Shown here in pieces: positions 1 through 12,347 of a stretch of DNA of 64,000 nucleotides. The stretch is taken from contig MQVO02000004.1 in NCBI GenBank assembly GCA_001986395.2, positions 124,001-188,000 of the forward strand, read 5' to 3'. The position numbers and the translations under genes are program-made. Under the pieces are notes generated by a model. It had not been told where the DNA came from and did no database searches. It saw only the letters and a list, made by a program, of their open reading frames with translations. Origin of the DNA: Irpex lacteus (lineage: Eukaryota; Basidiomycota; Agaricomycetes; Polyporales; Irpicaceae). How positions within the stretch are numbered: the first letter of the stretch is position 1; each line of letters starts with the position of its first letter.

Positions 1-784
1 GAGACATTCGCGGCCGTCACATGGATGCGAGGTCGGTGTATATGGACGTGATGTTTTGAATGGTGAAGATGAGCCATGATGGGAGCGTAATACGCCAGCA
101 GGTCTGATTCTGAGACCGTGAGCTCGAAATCGAGCACGCCAAGGAACTCGCGCTCTATGAGGCCAATGTCGCGTTTGTCGAATACGCCAGAGCAAGTAGC
201 CCAGTGAATGTTCTTCAGCGTTACGTCGTTACAGAACTATATCGAAGCAAATGTCAGCGTGTGCAATATGCGAGTAAACGGATGCAGAAACGTGTGGGTC
301 AGTCAACTTACTTTGTCAGCGACGATGAGTGCTCCCAGAAATGTCCGCTCATACGCCCACTCCTCCAGCGCGATGCTCAGGTACGCCTTGGCTCGGTCGA
401 GGTATACGAGAGTCACGAGTAAAACGGGTACTGTCACGTCAGCTTTGACGACGACACGGTCTACGAACCGCGCGAAGTCGGTATGATGATAGTTGGGAGA
501 ATGTGAGCGAGTCGCAGTGCCATCAGAAGTTGAGGTAGATGGGTAGCCAAGAGCATAGTCAACTGTGTCGATGGTACGTTGCACTATGTATTCTGTGGTT
601 TGACGTTATCAGATTAAGGTCTCCCATATAGCTATCAGGTCCGGGAGTACTTACCTCTCAAGCTGTGCGACATCTTGAGATTGACCATCTCAAGCACCTC
701 AGGCGGGTGCAGAGTGGCATCTATTAGACTAGATTTGAGTATCCTCGGATTAGTGGGAGATCGTTGTTGAGTAACTTCGTACAT
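1..784 (-). CDS. Cyclin-domain protein, 3' part beyond the window
   Basis: This is a cyclin-box protein, probably a partner of a cyclin-dependent kinase. The start is the ATG at 784-782 (MYEVTQQRSP). Exons read 784-655, 583-312 and 236 to the edge, with GT..AG introns and phases that agree. The middle exon encodes a helix typical of the cyclin box (YLDRAKAYLSIALEEWAYER, then FLGALIVADK). The last visible exon continues with IHWATCSGVFDKRD and IEREFLGVLDFELTVSESD, the usual end of the first cyclin repeat in fungal Pho80/Pcl-type cyclins. The frame is open to position 1, so the C-terminus lies outside. The exact cyclin subfamily cannot be decided from this part. Confidence 0.8.
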
Positions 785-1718
785 CGGTTAAAGTGCGTAG
801 GAGAGCGATGATAGAGAAGTTAGGAGGGTCGTCAACAACGGACGAAAGGTAATATAACCAGAGCAAAAATCAGCTCGCGGGGCGACGCCTGCAAGGCACA
901 GTCATCCTCCACCCGTACTCTCCGTACAAGCCGGACAATACGATGAACAAACCCGCTTATTAAGATGCTCTAGCTGATCAGCTCCTGTGGCTCTGGATGA
1001 TTCGAACGTTCGGGGCGCTGGGCAATTCACTGATTAGGTTGACTGGGAAAGGTTCCGTGTGTGTGTTATTGGATAATCAGTCGATTAACGTCATACTCAG
1101 GAGGCCCCGAACAACCTTTCCGGGCCACACGCAGTACGAGTGAACAGGGGCGACCGGCTGCTTGCGCAATGCGCTCGGTTTGTGTAAGCTCTCACGAAAA
1201 TCCGCAATCAGACAGCACAGTCTCAGAGACGAAGGCGAGTACATGCCTAGCTCACCTGCATGCCTGGCGCAGCGTCGTAAGTATATGAGCCCCTGATTGA
1301 CTTCGGGATGACGAAGATCTGCTTACCTTCTGGTGGATTACTTCGAAAACTAAAGAATGGAGATCGAACTCACGCTTTTTGGCGATTGTATGTTTGAACG
1401 AAGAGACGTGGTGGTGTGTTGATGATATATGCAGGATATACAGACGCGACAGAGGCAGTATATGTGCTTTGAGACCGAGGAACATGAGAGATGTGAACAA
1501 ACCATTGTCCGCGCCGGGCTTTCGCGGAGTACCAGGCTCGCATAAGCATGATTAGTCAGGTTCACTACGATGCCACTGTACGAAATAGGAAGGTGTAGTC
1601 TTTGATTTCAAGTCGCATATCGATACTCATTACATAGTGAATTGGCGTAGTACGTTGTCACAATCAAAAAGAACTGAGAGAAAATAAAATCATAACGAAA
1701 TCACTGTCACCCTTTCCT
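785..1718. other. Intergenic, no gene seen
   Basis: This lies between the starts of the cyclin gene and the 3' end of the P450 gene. Only short frames without recognisable protein features occur. It presumably holds the cyclin promoter and the P450 terminator. Confidence 0.5.
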
Positions 1719-3798
1719 TCACTCGTCGACAGATAGAATGAGCCTCTCCGCCTTCGCTGAGCGCGGCACTATAGAGTATTTGAACGGCATAGGATGACTA
1801 AGTGGCAATAAATCAGCATCTGTGAATGTTACTGAACAAGATACTCCCTACCTGACGGCGCTCGAAGTATACTCGCCAGCGGGCTCGATGATTTTGCCAT
1901 CGTCACTGACTGCTTTGGAGATGTCGTACACTGAGAGTATCATGGCACACCAAAGGAATATAGAGGCGTCGGCAAAGTGCATGCCTGGACAAATACTATA
2001 AGTCGAACGATGAGTATCGTGAATGTACCAAATTAGTAGGGATGTAGCTTACCGTCTTCCGTAACCGAAACACGCGTCGTATGGGCTAGGAGCATCCGTT
2101 GTTTCCCCAGTCTCGGTAACAAATCGGTTCGGGTCAAAGGAATCTGGGCTGGGGTACGCCTCTGGGTCGTGGAGAATAGCCCTAGTGTTGTGGCACATGG
2201 GTCAGTAAAGACATCATGCACGAGGGAGGAATGTGAGACAGACCAGATGTTAGCGAAAACGGTGGTCCCCTTGGGAATAAAGTACCCCTCGTGAATATCA
2301 TCCTCTGTTACTCGATGAGGGAGGGCTGCAACATGAAGTACACCATCAGTATCCATGAGCTGGAGTGAATGTAGTTGGATCATGACTGACTCAGTGGTGC
2401 CACGCATCTCCATCTTAATGATTCCTTGACGATAGCTTCGACGAATGGGAGCTGCTCTCGGTCGTCAAACGAGGGTAGTCGGTCGTTACCAACGATAAGA
2501 TCTATCTCGTCTTGGGCGCGTTTCTGGATGTCAGGATAGAGCGCCATAGCGAGAATGAAGGAGTGCATGGTAGAAACGGTCTATGACGGTCGGCCATTTT
2601 AGTACTGAGACAATACGCCACGCGCCGTATATTACTTACGGTATCCGATCCTCCTATTATAGTCAAAGTCGTAAGCAATGGTGCAAGACGGTAAGGTGAT
2701 ATTCATGGAAGCACGTACCAGAATATATCGAGGCAGCAGCCCATTTAATATTGTGCTCTGCCTCTGCGTCTGGATTCTGTTTCTCAAGGCAATCGGTAAC
2801 AAAGTTAGGCGGAACGCTTTCGCCATCAATCTGGTAAAACCAATCAGTGAGATCAGTGCAATTCTAGAGCTGATGGAAAGAAAACGGACCAGCTGCTTCT
2901 TCAAGTGCTCATAGGGTACATCCGCCATATCCTGCACCAGCTTTCCCATTTCAGCTGCTATCTTCTTGAAGCCGGCTCCCGGAAACCAAGTCGGCAGAAA
3001 GCGTAGGAAAGGGAGGGTATCGACAAGCCATACTCCAGGAGAAGTAGCAGGAGTCATAGTTTCCATGGCCTTTTCGACAAGTATCACCATAGGGTCTGCC
3101 TCTTCCTGTGCGGTATAGCCATAAGCCAGTTTCAGAATAATAGTCCCAGCGCTTCTACGCATAGTGTTTTCATCGTTAGCTACATGTCTGGTAGGCAAGG
3201 GTAGAGGGCGACTTACTTGCGGATATCGACGCCAATATCATTTGTACTCCTCAACACCCGGCGCAGAAACTTCCGGTTTTCCTCAACGATCAGCCCATGG
3301 TGTTTCTCTACCAAATTCTTCGAGCCCATCGACTTGTGTATGTAACGTCTATACTCGCGGGAGCGATGACCGTAAGGAGACATTGCTAGCGCGTTCTTCC
3401 ATCCTACCAGCTCCCCACCCATTTGCAAGGTCGGCCTGTCCGAATAGATATTGGATTTCTTGTCGAGCATGGAGACAGCCTGTTTGGCAGAGTTAAGGAT
3501 GACGATGTGCTGACCAAGGACGGATACGTGGACGATTTCGCCTAGACCGATGCATGAGCATGACGCGGCCGCAGGTGACAATGGAATGTAACGACGTAGA
3601 CTCACCGAATTTGGTGCCCCATTCTGTGAACGTACGCCATGGATAATTGGCAGGCATGTCCAGCATATTCCCAATAATCGGATAGCCCTTGGGACCTGGT
3701 GGTAAGGGAGCAGGATATTTGCGTTTTGCAACGCGAGAGATGAGGAAGACGGCGAGCAGGAGGAGTCCTCCGTCAATGAAGATGCGTGTGTCAGACAT
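1719..3798 (-). CDS. Cytochrome P450 monooxygenase, copy 1
   Basis: A membrane-anchored microsomal P450, predicted 510 aa. Exons: 3798-3606, 3541-3217, 3154-2890, 2830-2719, 2653-2640, 2580-2391, 2325-2244, 2181-2053, 1995-1852, 1797-1719. The N-terminus is a hydrophobic anchor (IFIDGGLLLLAVFLI) followed by the proline hinge PAPLPPGPKGYPIIGN. The I-helix oxygen-binding site is GGSDT, the K-helix is ESLR, the PERF-like motif is FDPNRF, and the haem loop is FGYGRRICPG with the cysteine ligand. The fifth exon is only 14 nt and encodes part of the I-helix site. It is a close paralogue of the gene at 12.3-14.4 kb with the same exon plan. The type resembles the fungal P450s often named O-methylsterigmatocystin oxidoreductase-like; the substrate is unknown. 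Confidence 0.93.
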
Positions 3799-3883
3799 AT
3801 GTCAGGAGTAGTTGTAGACAGTGTAAAATGTGAGCGAGTTGGGTATGAGTACGATTTGAACTTAGTCTCGTAGACCAGCACAT

Positions 3884-3891
3884 TATTTATA
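3884..3891 (-). promoter_or_regulatory. TATA box of P450 copy 1
   Basis: TATAAATA on the minus strand, about 90 bp upstream of the P450 start codon. This is a sensible spacing for a fungal core promoter. Nothing tests its use. Confidence 0.5.
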
Positions 3892-3954
3892 CGAAATCTA
3901 CTCTGCAGGAGGGCGCGATGCTCAGCTCAACACGGTGTGGCCTATAGAAACACA

Positions 3955-5420
3955 ACTTACATTTTGGGTATGTAAAGCATCAAATCTAGCCACAGCATGA
4001 CACGGAAGATCTTCTTGCTGCGAAAACGAGTTGATCCCACGAGTTCATGCGAAATCACCGGCCGCGGAGAAACACAAGTTGGGAAAGCTCATAGCTGTTT
4101 TTGTGCTCGCGCAGTTTCGGCTGAGTTTGACGACATAGCTCCGCCACATGAGACGGCTGCTTTCTGGCTGAGGAGCTGGTATGGAGGCTAATTGATGTTT
4201 GCCCGAGCTCTGCCCGACGGTCCCTGGTTTCGGAGTGTCCCGCTAGTAATCAGTAAACTACGGCGACAAATGTATGTTTCGATCACGCTGAAAGTGAATG
4301 TTTATTCAATGCACATGCATATGCATATGGTATATTTGAAGGAACGTACCCCCCACCGACGATGGCCACACAGACGAGCTTGAACACTTGCGGCGTCAAC
4401 AGGTGAACACCCCAGACGTTCAAACTTTCACTGCCTAAAAAGGTAGTGCTGTCATCCTACAAGGTACAGTACCCTCAACGTGATTTCCGTAATTTTTGCA
4501 ACTCGGGACACGCGGCTCACTCCTAAGGGCTATGTTTCTCTTCTGCGGTGACGTCACTCCAGCCCGGAAATTCGATATGTTCACTATGAGGACTTCAAAT
4601 TGAAAGTTCCTGAAATTATGGAAGGTCACGGCCGTTAGTTTTCCGTATACGCTAACGTAAGTTATAGCCACGGCGATTGAAAAACATAGCTTACTTTTGA
4701 GGCACGTAAAGCATCAAATCGGGCGTACAATGACATAGAAGATCTTCTTTCTGCGGATTCTACTCATATCTCACGACGCCACGCAGAATCCGGGCGCGGA
4801 GATCTGAAATGGTAGCTATGTTATTATTAATATTCATGCAGGGTTTCGGATGCGCTTGACGTACCATATGTGCGTGGGACACCCGATAGTGATTTGCTGG
4901 ATGAGATCGTGGTATGCAGGTTGATTGATCTCTGCCCGGGTTCTGCCCGATGGTCCCTCATTTCTGTCGCCGCGACAATATTGCTGCAAGCTTGGAACTG
5001 TGTTGGCTTGAGTGGGGTGCTTCAAATGTAGCAACAGAATTAGTTCAATATGCATAGCTAAGTGAGCTGGTCGATGTAGGCTTCTTAATGACACACACAA
5101 TAAAAAACCCATCCTATGCGGTACACCTACGCATCCAAAAGGCGCTAAGGAGGTGGACATCCTAGACGTTGACTGCCTAACCTGGATATCCCTGTCACGA
5201 TTCCTCAGCAGCACCCTCAACGTGGTATTTGACAGCTCGCGATCGGGGATCGCGGCTTGTGCACATCCCCTTCATCTGCATAGGTATGTGTGTTAGTTTT
5301 CTCTCGTTCTAGCGGCAGTGACGTCACCGTACGAACCCCTGGAAACTCGATGTGTTCCCAACATATGAGAACAACTTCAAATTGACTCTGCCGTCGCCCA
5401 TTATAGGTCTGAGGCTGAAG
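3955..5420. repeat. Diverged tandem duplication, unit about 735 bp
   Basis: Unit 1 spans about 3955-4640 and unit 2 about 4688-5420. Matching blocks occur in the same order: GTAAAGCATCAAATC with GAAGATCTTCTT (near 3976 and 4708), CTGCCCGA.GGTCCCT (near 4210 and 4942), ACCCTCAACGTG (near 4471 and 5213), and TGACGTCAC followed by ACTTCAAATTGA (near 4550-4600 and 5320-5385). The offset grows from about 733 to 781 bp because of indels. No convincing gene is visible in either unit. Confidence 0.75.
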
Positions 5421-5543
5421 CGTAGTGATATTTTCGGCATGATATATGGCCAGGATCGGGATCGACCTCGGGCTTCCGTTATTCTCGCCCGACCCAGAGA
5501 GTTTGGCCAACGGATAGGTGGACGAGAAGGACGCAGAGTCCGT

Positions 5544-6450
5544 AGAAATCGCAGCTGGTAACCTCAACGGCCCGTGTTGGTAGCCTTGGACCGTGTTCCA
5601 TGGTATTCACACCTCGTATTTCGCTGATTGTTGGCACCTGGTACGGGACGTTATTCAAGGAAAGTGCGCGACGTTCGATAAACATACCGTGCATGGGTGA
5701 ACGAGCATTAAGGCACGCATGCTTGAATAATCATGTTCGGAGTACGTCCAAGCACCCATCCAAAGTGTTCGCGTTCGGGGGTTCAGTTTCGTAAATGTTG
5801 GACGCCGAGGATAGGATGGTGATATTGATGGTACGCTGTGTGCTGCTCTATACTCGGAAGGCGGCATTCTTCTTGAGTGGCGAGGACCGGGCCAGACCTC
5901 GGGAGAATACATGCGACCAAAGGATCGCGCCTGACCTAGCAGTGATAACGCAGTAACATGAATGACCCGGGCCACCGCTGTCGCTACCTAACATGGCCGG
6001 CAACTTCAAGGGGCCGCCTTGGGGACCTTGATTGTGTTCCACTTGTATTCCATACAGTTTTGAAGCTCAGGATCGCTAACACCTGGATGTAGGACGTTAG
6101 TCAAGCAAGATACTTTGACGTTCGATAGACATACCGTGCATGGATGGACGGGTATTAAGGCACGCATAGTTGAAAATTCCAGTATGACCGAGCAGCAATC
6201 CAAAGCGTACGGAAGTCCATTCCCGCCGTATATGTTGGTTACTGAGGACAGGATGGCTATGACGATGGCACGCTGCATGCTGCTCTGAAGGAGTTGCTGT
6301 GCTTGAGTGGCGAGGATAATGAATCAACGTTGAAGTGCTGGCAGGCTGGAATGCACGTCCGAGACAAAGGGCGCGTCCGCACGCGGTCTGTACCAAACAG
6401 CGCCGCAGTACCATAAAGAACCAAGGCCACCACAACCTGTACCCGCCATG
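5544..6450. repeat. Diverged tandem duplication, unit about 437 bp
   Basis: Unit 1 is about 5544-5976 and unit 2 about 5977-6450. Shared blocks include CGTTCGATA.ACATACCGTGCA (5673 and 6120), GGCACGCAT, a block around AGGATGG..AT (5810 and 6249), and CTTGAGTGGCGAGGA (5871 and 6303). On the minus strand both units keep the donor CACG|GTATGT, an acceptor near CAG|GTG and an in-frame TGA. This suggests that a protein-coding exon pair was duplicated. Confidence 0.7.
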
Positions 6451-6604
6451 TCCCAAAGCAGTGCATGAGTATATGCGTTGTCGAGAACAAAGGCCTTTTA
6501 AGGTTACTTACCCTAGGACCCTGAGTGGCGAGAACAATGGCTCGAGTTGGGGCGGTAACTACATGGTAGTAGGTTGCGGTGGCAGAGTCGCAGGCCGTGG
6601 TCAT
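6006..6604 (-). CDS. Possible small gene of unknown function
   Basis: This is a tentative minus-strand gene. The start at 6604 (MTTACDSATATYYHV) sits in a good context and is followed after 31 codons by a GTAAGT donor at 6511. Further down, a frame with NIYGG or FNYACLNTRPSMH ends at a GTATGT donor near 6134. The last exon (GVSDPELQNCMEYKW to TGA at 6006) follows a CAG acceptor. The same splice sites and stop recur in the neighbouring duplicate at 5544-5976, which is why a real gene is suspected. The middle exons could not be resolved and no family is recognised. Confidence 0.25.
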
Positions 6605-6682
6605 GGTGTTGAGGAGTGAGCGTTGTGCAGCGGCCGTTGTTGGATCGAGATTCGAGTCGAGAGGGTGAGCCAGGAAGATGGA

Positions 6683-6688
6683 TATAAA
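6683..6688 (+). promoter_or_regulatory. TATA box upstream of the gene at 6770
   Basis: TATAAA lies 82 bp upstream of the start codon at 6770. The inverted sequence could also serve the tentative minus-strand gene that starts at 6604, so this may be a shared divergent promoter. Confidence 0.4.
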
Positions 6689-6769
6689 ATGGTGAAGTGA
6701 GCGTAAGGGGCCTCTAACTTTTTGATCTTTGAACTTCTCGCAACTACGAGCAATCTCGAGCACTGAAGC

Positions 6770-7609
6770 ATGACACACGAACAACCTGCATACCCGACGG
6801 CGTCTCACCGTCAGCGAAGACAGAAGAGGAACACCCTAGAGACTCGGAACTGCAAACCTCGAGCGCCACCTCAGAGAGCGCATTCGTTGCCGACCCGTTT
6901 CTCTATCAGATATCCAGCGTCGAGGGATGGGAGTCGCCTTCGGATTGACGATATAGAACTTGAAGACGAGCAGCCACTACAACTTGGACCCGAGGACGGC
7001 GGCCAGAACTCTAGTGGCTTTTGCAGTCCACCCCTTGGCGTCCTATCTCCCATATGCATGACTCCTGTTCATGCCCCATACTTCCAACGCCACCCGCCCT
7101 TCCCCCCGCCTCCGCCTCCACCTCCAGCATATGTCCCGTGGCGCCACATTCCCCGGCCTCCCCTCCTCAGACCAGACGCGATCGTCCATCTTTACAAGGC
7201 ACCAACCTATACTCACCGGCGGCAGTGGCGTACGAGATTCCTCCTAGGATATGGAGGCCTTCCCATCGACGCCATACCACTCACCTATCTATGTATGCGT
7301 TCAACCAACGAGGTCGCCGTCCAGCGTGCATCTGCAGGACTCAAAGTGCTTGAGAGGCTCGCGCCGTATATCGCTAGGAGGACTTTCCCTGATATCGGTT
7401 TTTGTGAGCAAACAGCGATGTTTGGGTGTGAAGACATCGTACCTGTGCATCCGAGAGGGTGTCCCGCATTCGATCCGATTCTGGGGAATATATGGTGCGA
7501 TAGTAATGGATGGATCGTGGCGGTGACGAACCCTGGAGTGGTGTTTACGGATGAGAGGGTGTATGGGGGATTGGCGAGGAGGTTTTCGCACTGTCGTGGG
7601 CAATGTTAG
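6770..7609 (+). CDS. Hypothetical protein, proline-rich middle
   Basis: A single open frame of 279 codons starting MTHEQPAYPT. Residues 1-60 are basic. A proline run (FPPPPPPPPAYVPW) is near residues 110-125. The C-terminal 90 residues form a compact region with GLKVLERLAPYIARRTFP, FGCEDIVPVHPRG and NGWIVAVTNPGVVF, ending HCRGQC. No known domain is recognised. The C-terminal part is duplicated at 8216-8487 with mostly conservative changes, so it was probably under selection as a protein. An intron ending at CTGCAG (7339) is possible, because the duplicate begins its homology there; the N-terminal half would then be spliced differently. Confidence 0.55.
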   Translation: MTHEQPAYPTASHRQRRQKRNTLETRNCKPRAPPQRAHSLPTRFSIRYPASRDGSRLRIDDIELEDEQPLQLGPEDGGQNSSGFCSPPLGVLSPICMTPVHAPYFQRHPPFPPPPPPPPAYVPWRHIPRPPLLRPDAIVHLYKAPTYTHRRQWRTRFLLGYGGLPIDAIPLTYLCMRSTNEVAVQRASAGLKVLERLAPYIARRTFPDIGFCEQTAMFGCEDIVPVHPRGCPAFDPILGNIWCDSNGWIVAVTNPGVVFTDERVYGGLARRFSHCRGQC

Positions 7610-9070
7610 GTGGAAGCTGCTGGTTTGGCTATACTGTAAAGCTATACTATAATCTGTATGTTCATTAGAAGTTAGTGATGATAGTATGGAGTGCGCAAGA
7701 GTGGCGAAACGTACCGTATGCGTTGTGTGCGGCACCACTATCATTGAGTGTTCACACAGCCGGAGAGAGAAGAAATAGATGCAATTCGAGTGAGTGATAG
7801 TAGCGATGCAATAGCTTAGAGCACATCACTATTGTAAGACGTTGAGGACATCATGACGATTGAGACCAGTCGGGTTTGCGGGCGACTCATGAGGTGGTGC
7901 GCCCCATTCTGGCAGCCCAGCAGGCCCGTGGTATTCGCTTGTTGTCCCAGCCGTTGTCTCGTGCCGCATTTGGTCGCTAGTTGCACCCATAAGTGAGATG
8001 AGGCTGGAAATATGAGGTGGTGACGCATGTAGTATCCCTCTCTGATATCGAACTTCCGTCTATTCTTGTCCAGTCCTGGCTCTTGTTCTTTTGTTACCTG
8101 CATACAGATACAAAACGAGCACCGATTACCACCCGCACACACTGATATATGCGACGAAGTCGCACGGTTTGGAACTTTTTGTCATGCAGCTCATGCTTTG
8201 TCTGTGCATCTTCAGGTCTTAAAGTGCTTGAGAGGCTCGCGCCCCTTATCGCCAGGAATGTTTTTCCTAACGTCAATCTTTGTGAGCAAACAGTGATGTT
8301 TGGGTGTGAAGACATCATACCTGTGCATCCAAGAGGAAACCCGGCGTTCGACCCTGTGCTGGGGAATGCATGGTGTGACAGGAATGGATGGATCGTGGCG
8401 GTGACGAATCCGGGGGTTGTGTTTGTGAATGAGAGGGTGTACAGACAACTGGAGAGGAGGTTTTGGCATTGTCGTGGGCAATGTTAGGTGGAAGCTGGGA
8501 TTTGGCTATACTTTAATGTTATACTATAATCTGTGTGTTAATTAGTTAATGATGATCATATGGAGTGCAAGAGTGGCAAGACGTACCGTATGCGTCGTGT
8601 GCAGCACCAGTATGACTAATGTGTTCACACAAGCGGATAGGGGAGAAATGGATGCAATTAAAGTGAGTAATAGTACAAATGCAATAACTTAGAGCACATT
8701 AATATTGAGGATATCATGACGATAGAGACGAGTCGGGTTTTGGTAGCGGCTCGGTGGGTGGGACGCCCCATTCTGGTAGACCCGCAGGCCGTGGTATTCG
8801 CTTGTTCTCCCAGCCGTCGTTGTCTTGTGCCGCATTCAGCCGCTATGTGCATCCATAAGTGAGATGAGGTGGACAATACGGGGTTGTGACGCACGTAGTA
8901 TTCCTCTCTAATGTCGAACTTCCGCCTGTTCTTGTCTAATCCGAGTTCTTGTTCTTTCGTTACCTACAAGTAGATGAACAACGAGCACCAGTTACCACCC
9001 GCACACACTGAAATATGCGATTAATACGCACATTCTGGATCTTTTTATCGTGTAGCTCATACTTTGTCTG
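7327..9070. repeat. Tandem duplication, unit about 870 bp
   Basis: Unit 1 is about 7327-8202 and unit 2 about 8203-9070. Each holds, in order, the C-terminal coding block, the 3' flank (GGCTATACT, ACGTACCGTATGCGT, GACGCCCCATTCTGG or the like) and a tail with TTACCACCCGCACACACTGA. The units differ by many point changes and small indels, so the event is old. Unit 2 lacks a second downstream coding block. Confidence 0.9.
8149..8487 (+). pseudogene. Duplicated C-terminal fragment of the 6770 gene
   Basis: This open frame of 112 codons begins MRRSRTVWNF in former flanking sequence. From about residue 23 (GLKVLERLAPLIARNVFP) it is homologous to the C-terminus of the upstream gene, ending HCRGQC. 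The N-terminal half and the proline-rich part are absent. It is either a truncated pseudogene or a new short chimeric gene. The conserved frame and mainly conservative substitutions leave the second option open. Confidence 0.55.
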
Positions 9071-9427
9071 AGTGAAACTAGAGAGTCCGAAGGAAGCACC
9101 GACGACGATGAGCACGAAGGGTATCCCAAACAACGATGGGTGTTTTCGTAGTCGCTCGTGTATTGGATGACGCCTGAGCGGATGTGAGGTAAACGGCGGC
9201 ATGGTGGTCCTCGCCGTGTCGTACAATGACGAGCTCGTTGTTTACGACGAAGTTGAAAGCGAGGGCGCGGACGGACGTCCGGGGCTCGTTCGGACCGGCC
9301 GAGCGACCAGCCAAAACTGGAGCCCCGACTCGTCCGTTCACAAAATGACTCTGACTCTCATCCACCACCATCAGATAACCGTCTCCCCTCCATCTTCGAG
9401 TAAACACTCGACGGTATTCGTGCCACC

Positions 9428-11259
<1,832 letters not shown>

Positions 11260-12347
11260 ACGGTGAAGAAGATTGAGAAGGAAAGAAAGAAATGAGATGG
11301 GAGTGTGTGTAAGGGGAAAAGAAGAAATGTATTGATTATTGTAGAGAATCAGAAGTGTGTTTGAAGTGTTCACTTACTCGTCAGTGCTCTAGGTCTTGAT
11401 CAGTAAATAGGTGTGACGTTCACGGAGCTAAGCAAACCTACTCTAGCTCTTTCATCTCTAGGTGAGTATACCACCACCCGATGACTACTTGGATTCACTA
11501 ACATATACAATAATTTCGGATTTCAGGTCGCGCTGTGGCCCTGGCGCAGGTATGAAAGACTTCCGAACGAGTTGATAGGCATGATCTGCATCTACCTGCC
11601 AAGCCCTCCGTTCGTTTCTGTCATACGACTGCGACGACAAGGTTGGTTGGTACCTGGGGACTAGAACGTCCCTAGGGGAGCTGTATCCTGGACTATCGAC
11701 GGCAGTGAGATGATAGACACAACGATATCGGCGCAATTGGAGGGTCATATGGTGGTACCGTTCATACATAGCCACCCGCAGAACTCGCGGCTTTTTCGTT
11801 TACTTAGAGAGTTTGAGACGATGGGAGCCTTCCGAGGCACCTGACTACCAGCGGGATCCGGTTTGTGTACGCGTCCCCTTCAAAAACGTTGTTCCGTTAT
11901 ATAGTACCAATCCGCAATTTTCATTGAAGGACCTCAAATGACCCAATCGAATGTTGCGATACTAGGGCTCGATGACTTCAGCATCGAGTGGACCAGTATC
12001 GCGTTCGTCTCCAGGTACCGTCGATATCCTGGCCGGACTCTTGCCTCTGCTGAGGTTGAAATGTCCAAGTTCAGGCCCGGTGAATCGTCTACTTTGTTCG
12101 ATTATAATTAAATACCGCTTCGATTGCGTTCATACTTGCCAGATCGCTTGTGCTACATCGAGGATGACTAGTGACCATCCAATTCGATTCGGCGAATATA
12201 TTTATAATCTCATCTGTACTCTAAATGTCAAGTGCAAGCACTAAGAGCGGACACACATTCCCGGCAGTACATGTGAGACTATGTGGGATTGATACAGCTA
12301 CTGATAATTACATAGTCGACAATCGGTGTGCCTGTGCTGATGTGCGG
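11260..12347. other. Intergenic between two 3' ends
   Basis: The synthetase and P450 copy 2 converge here. Only short frames without recognisable features are present, so the stretch should mainly hold terminators. Confidence 0.5.

Noticed and set aside
4300..4335. Alternating CATATG run as a possible origin or binding site
   Set aside because: A short simple-sequence palindrome with no further support.
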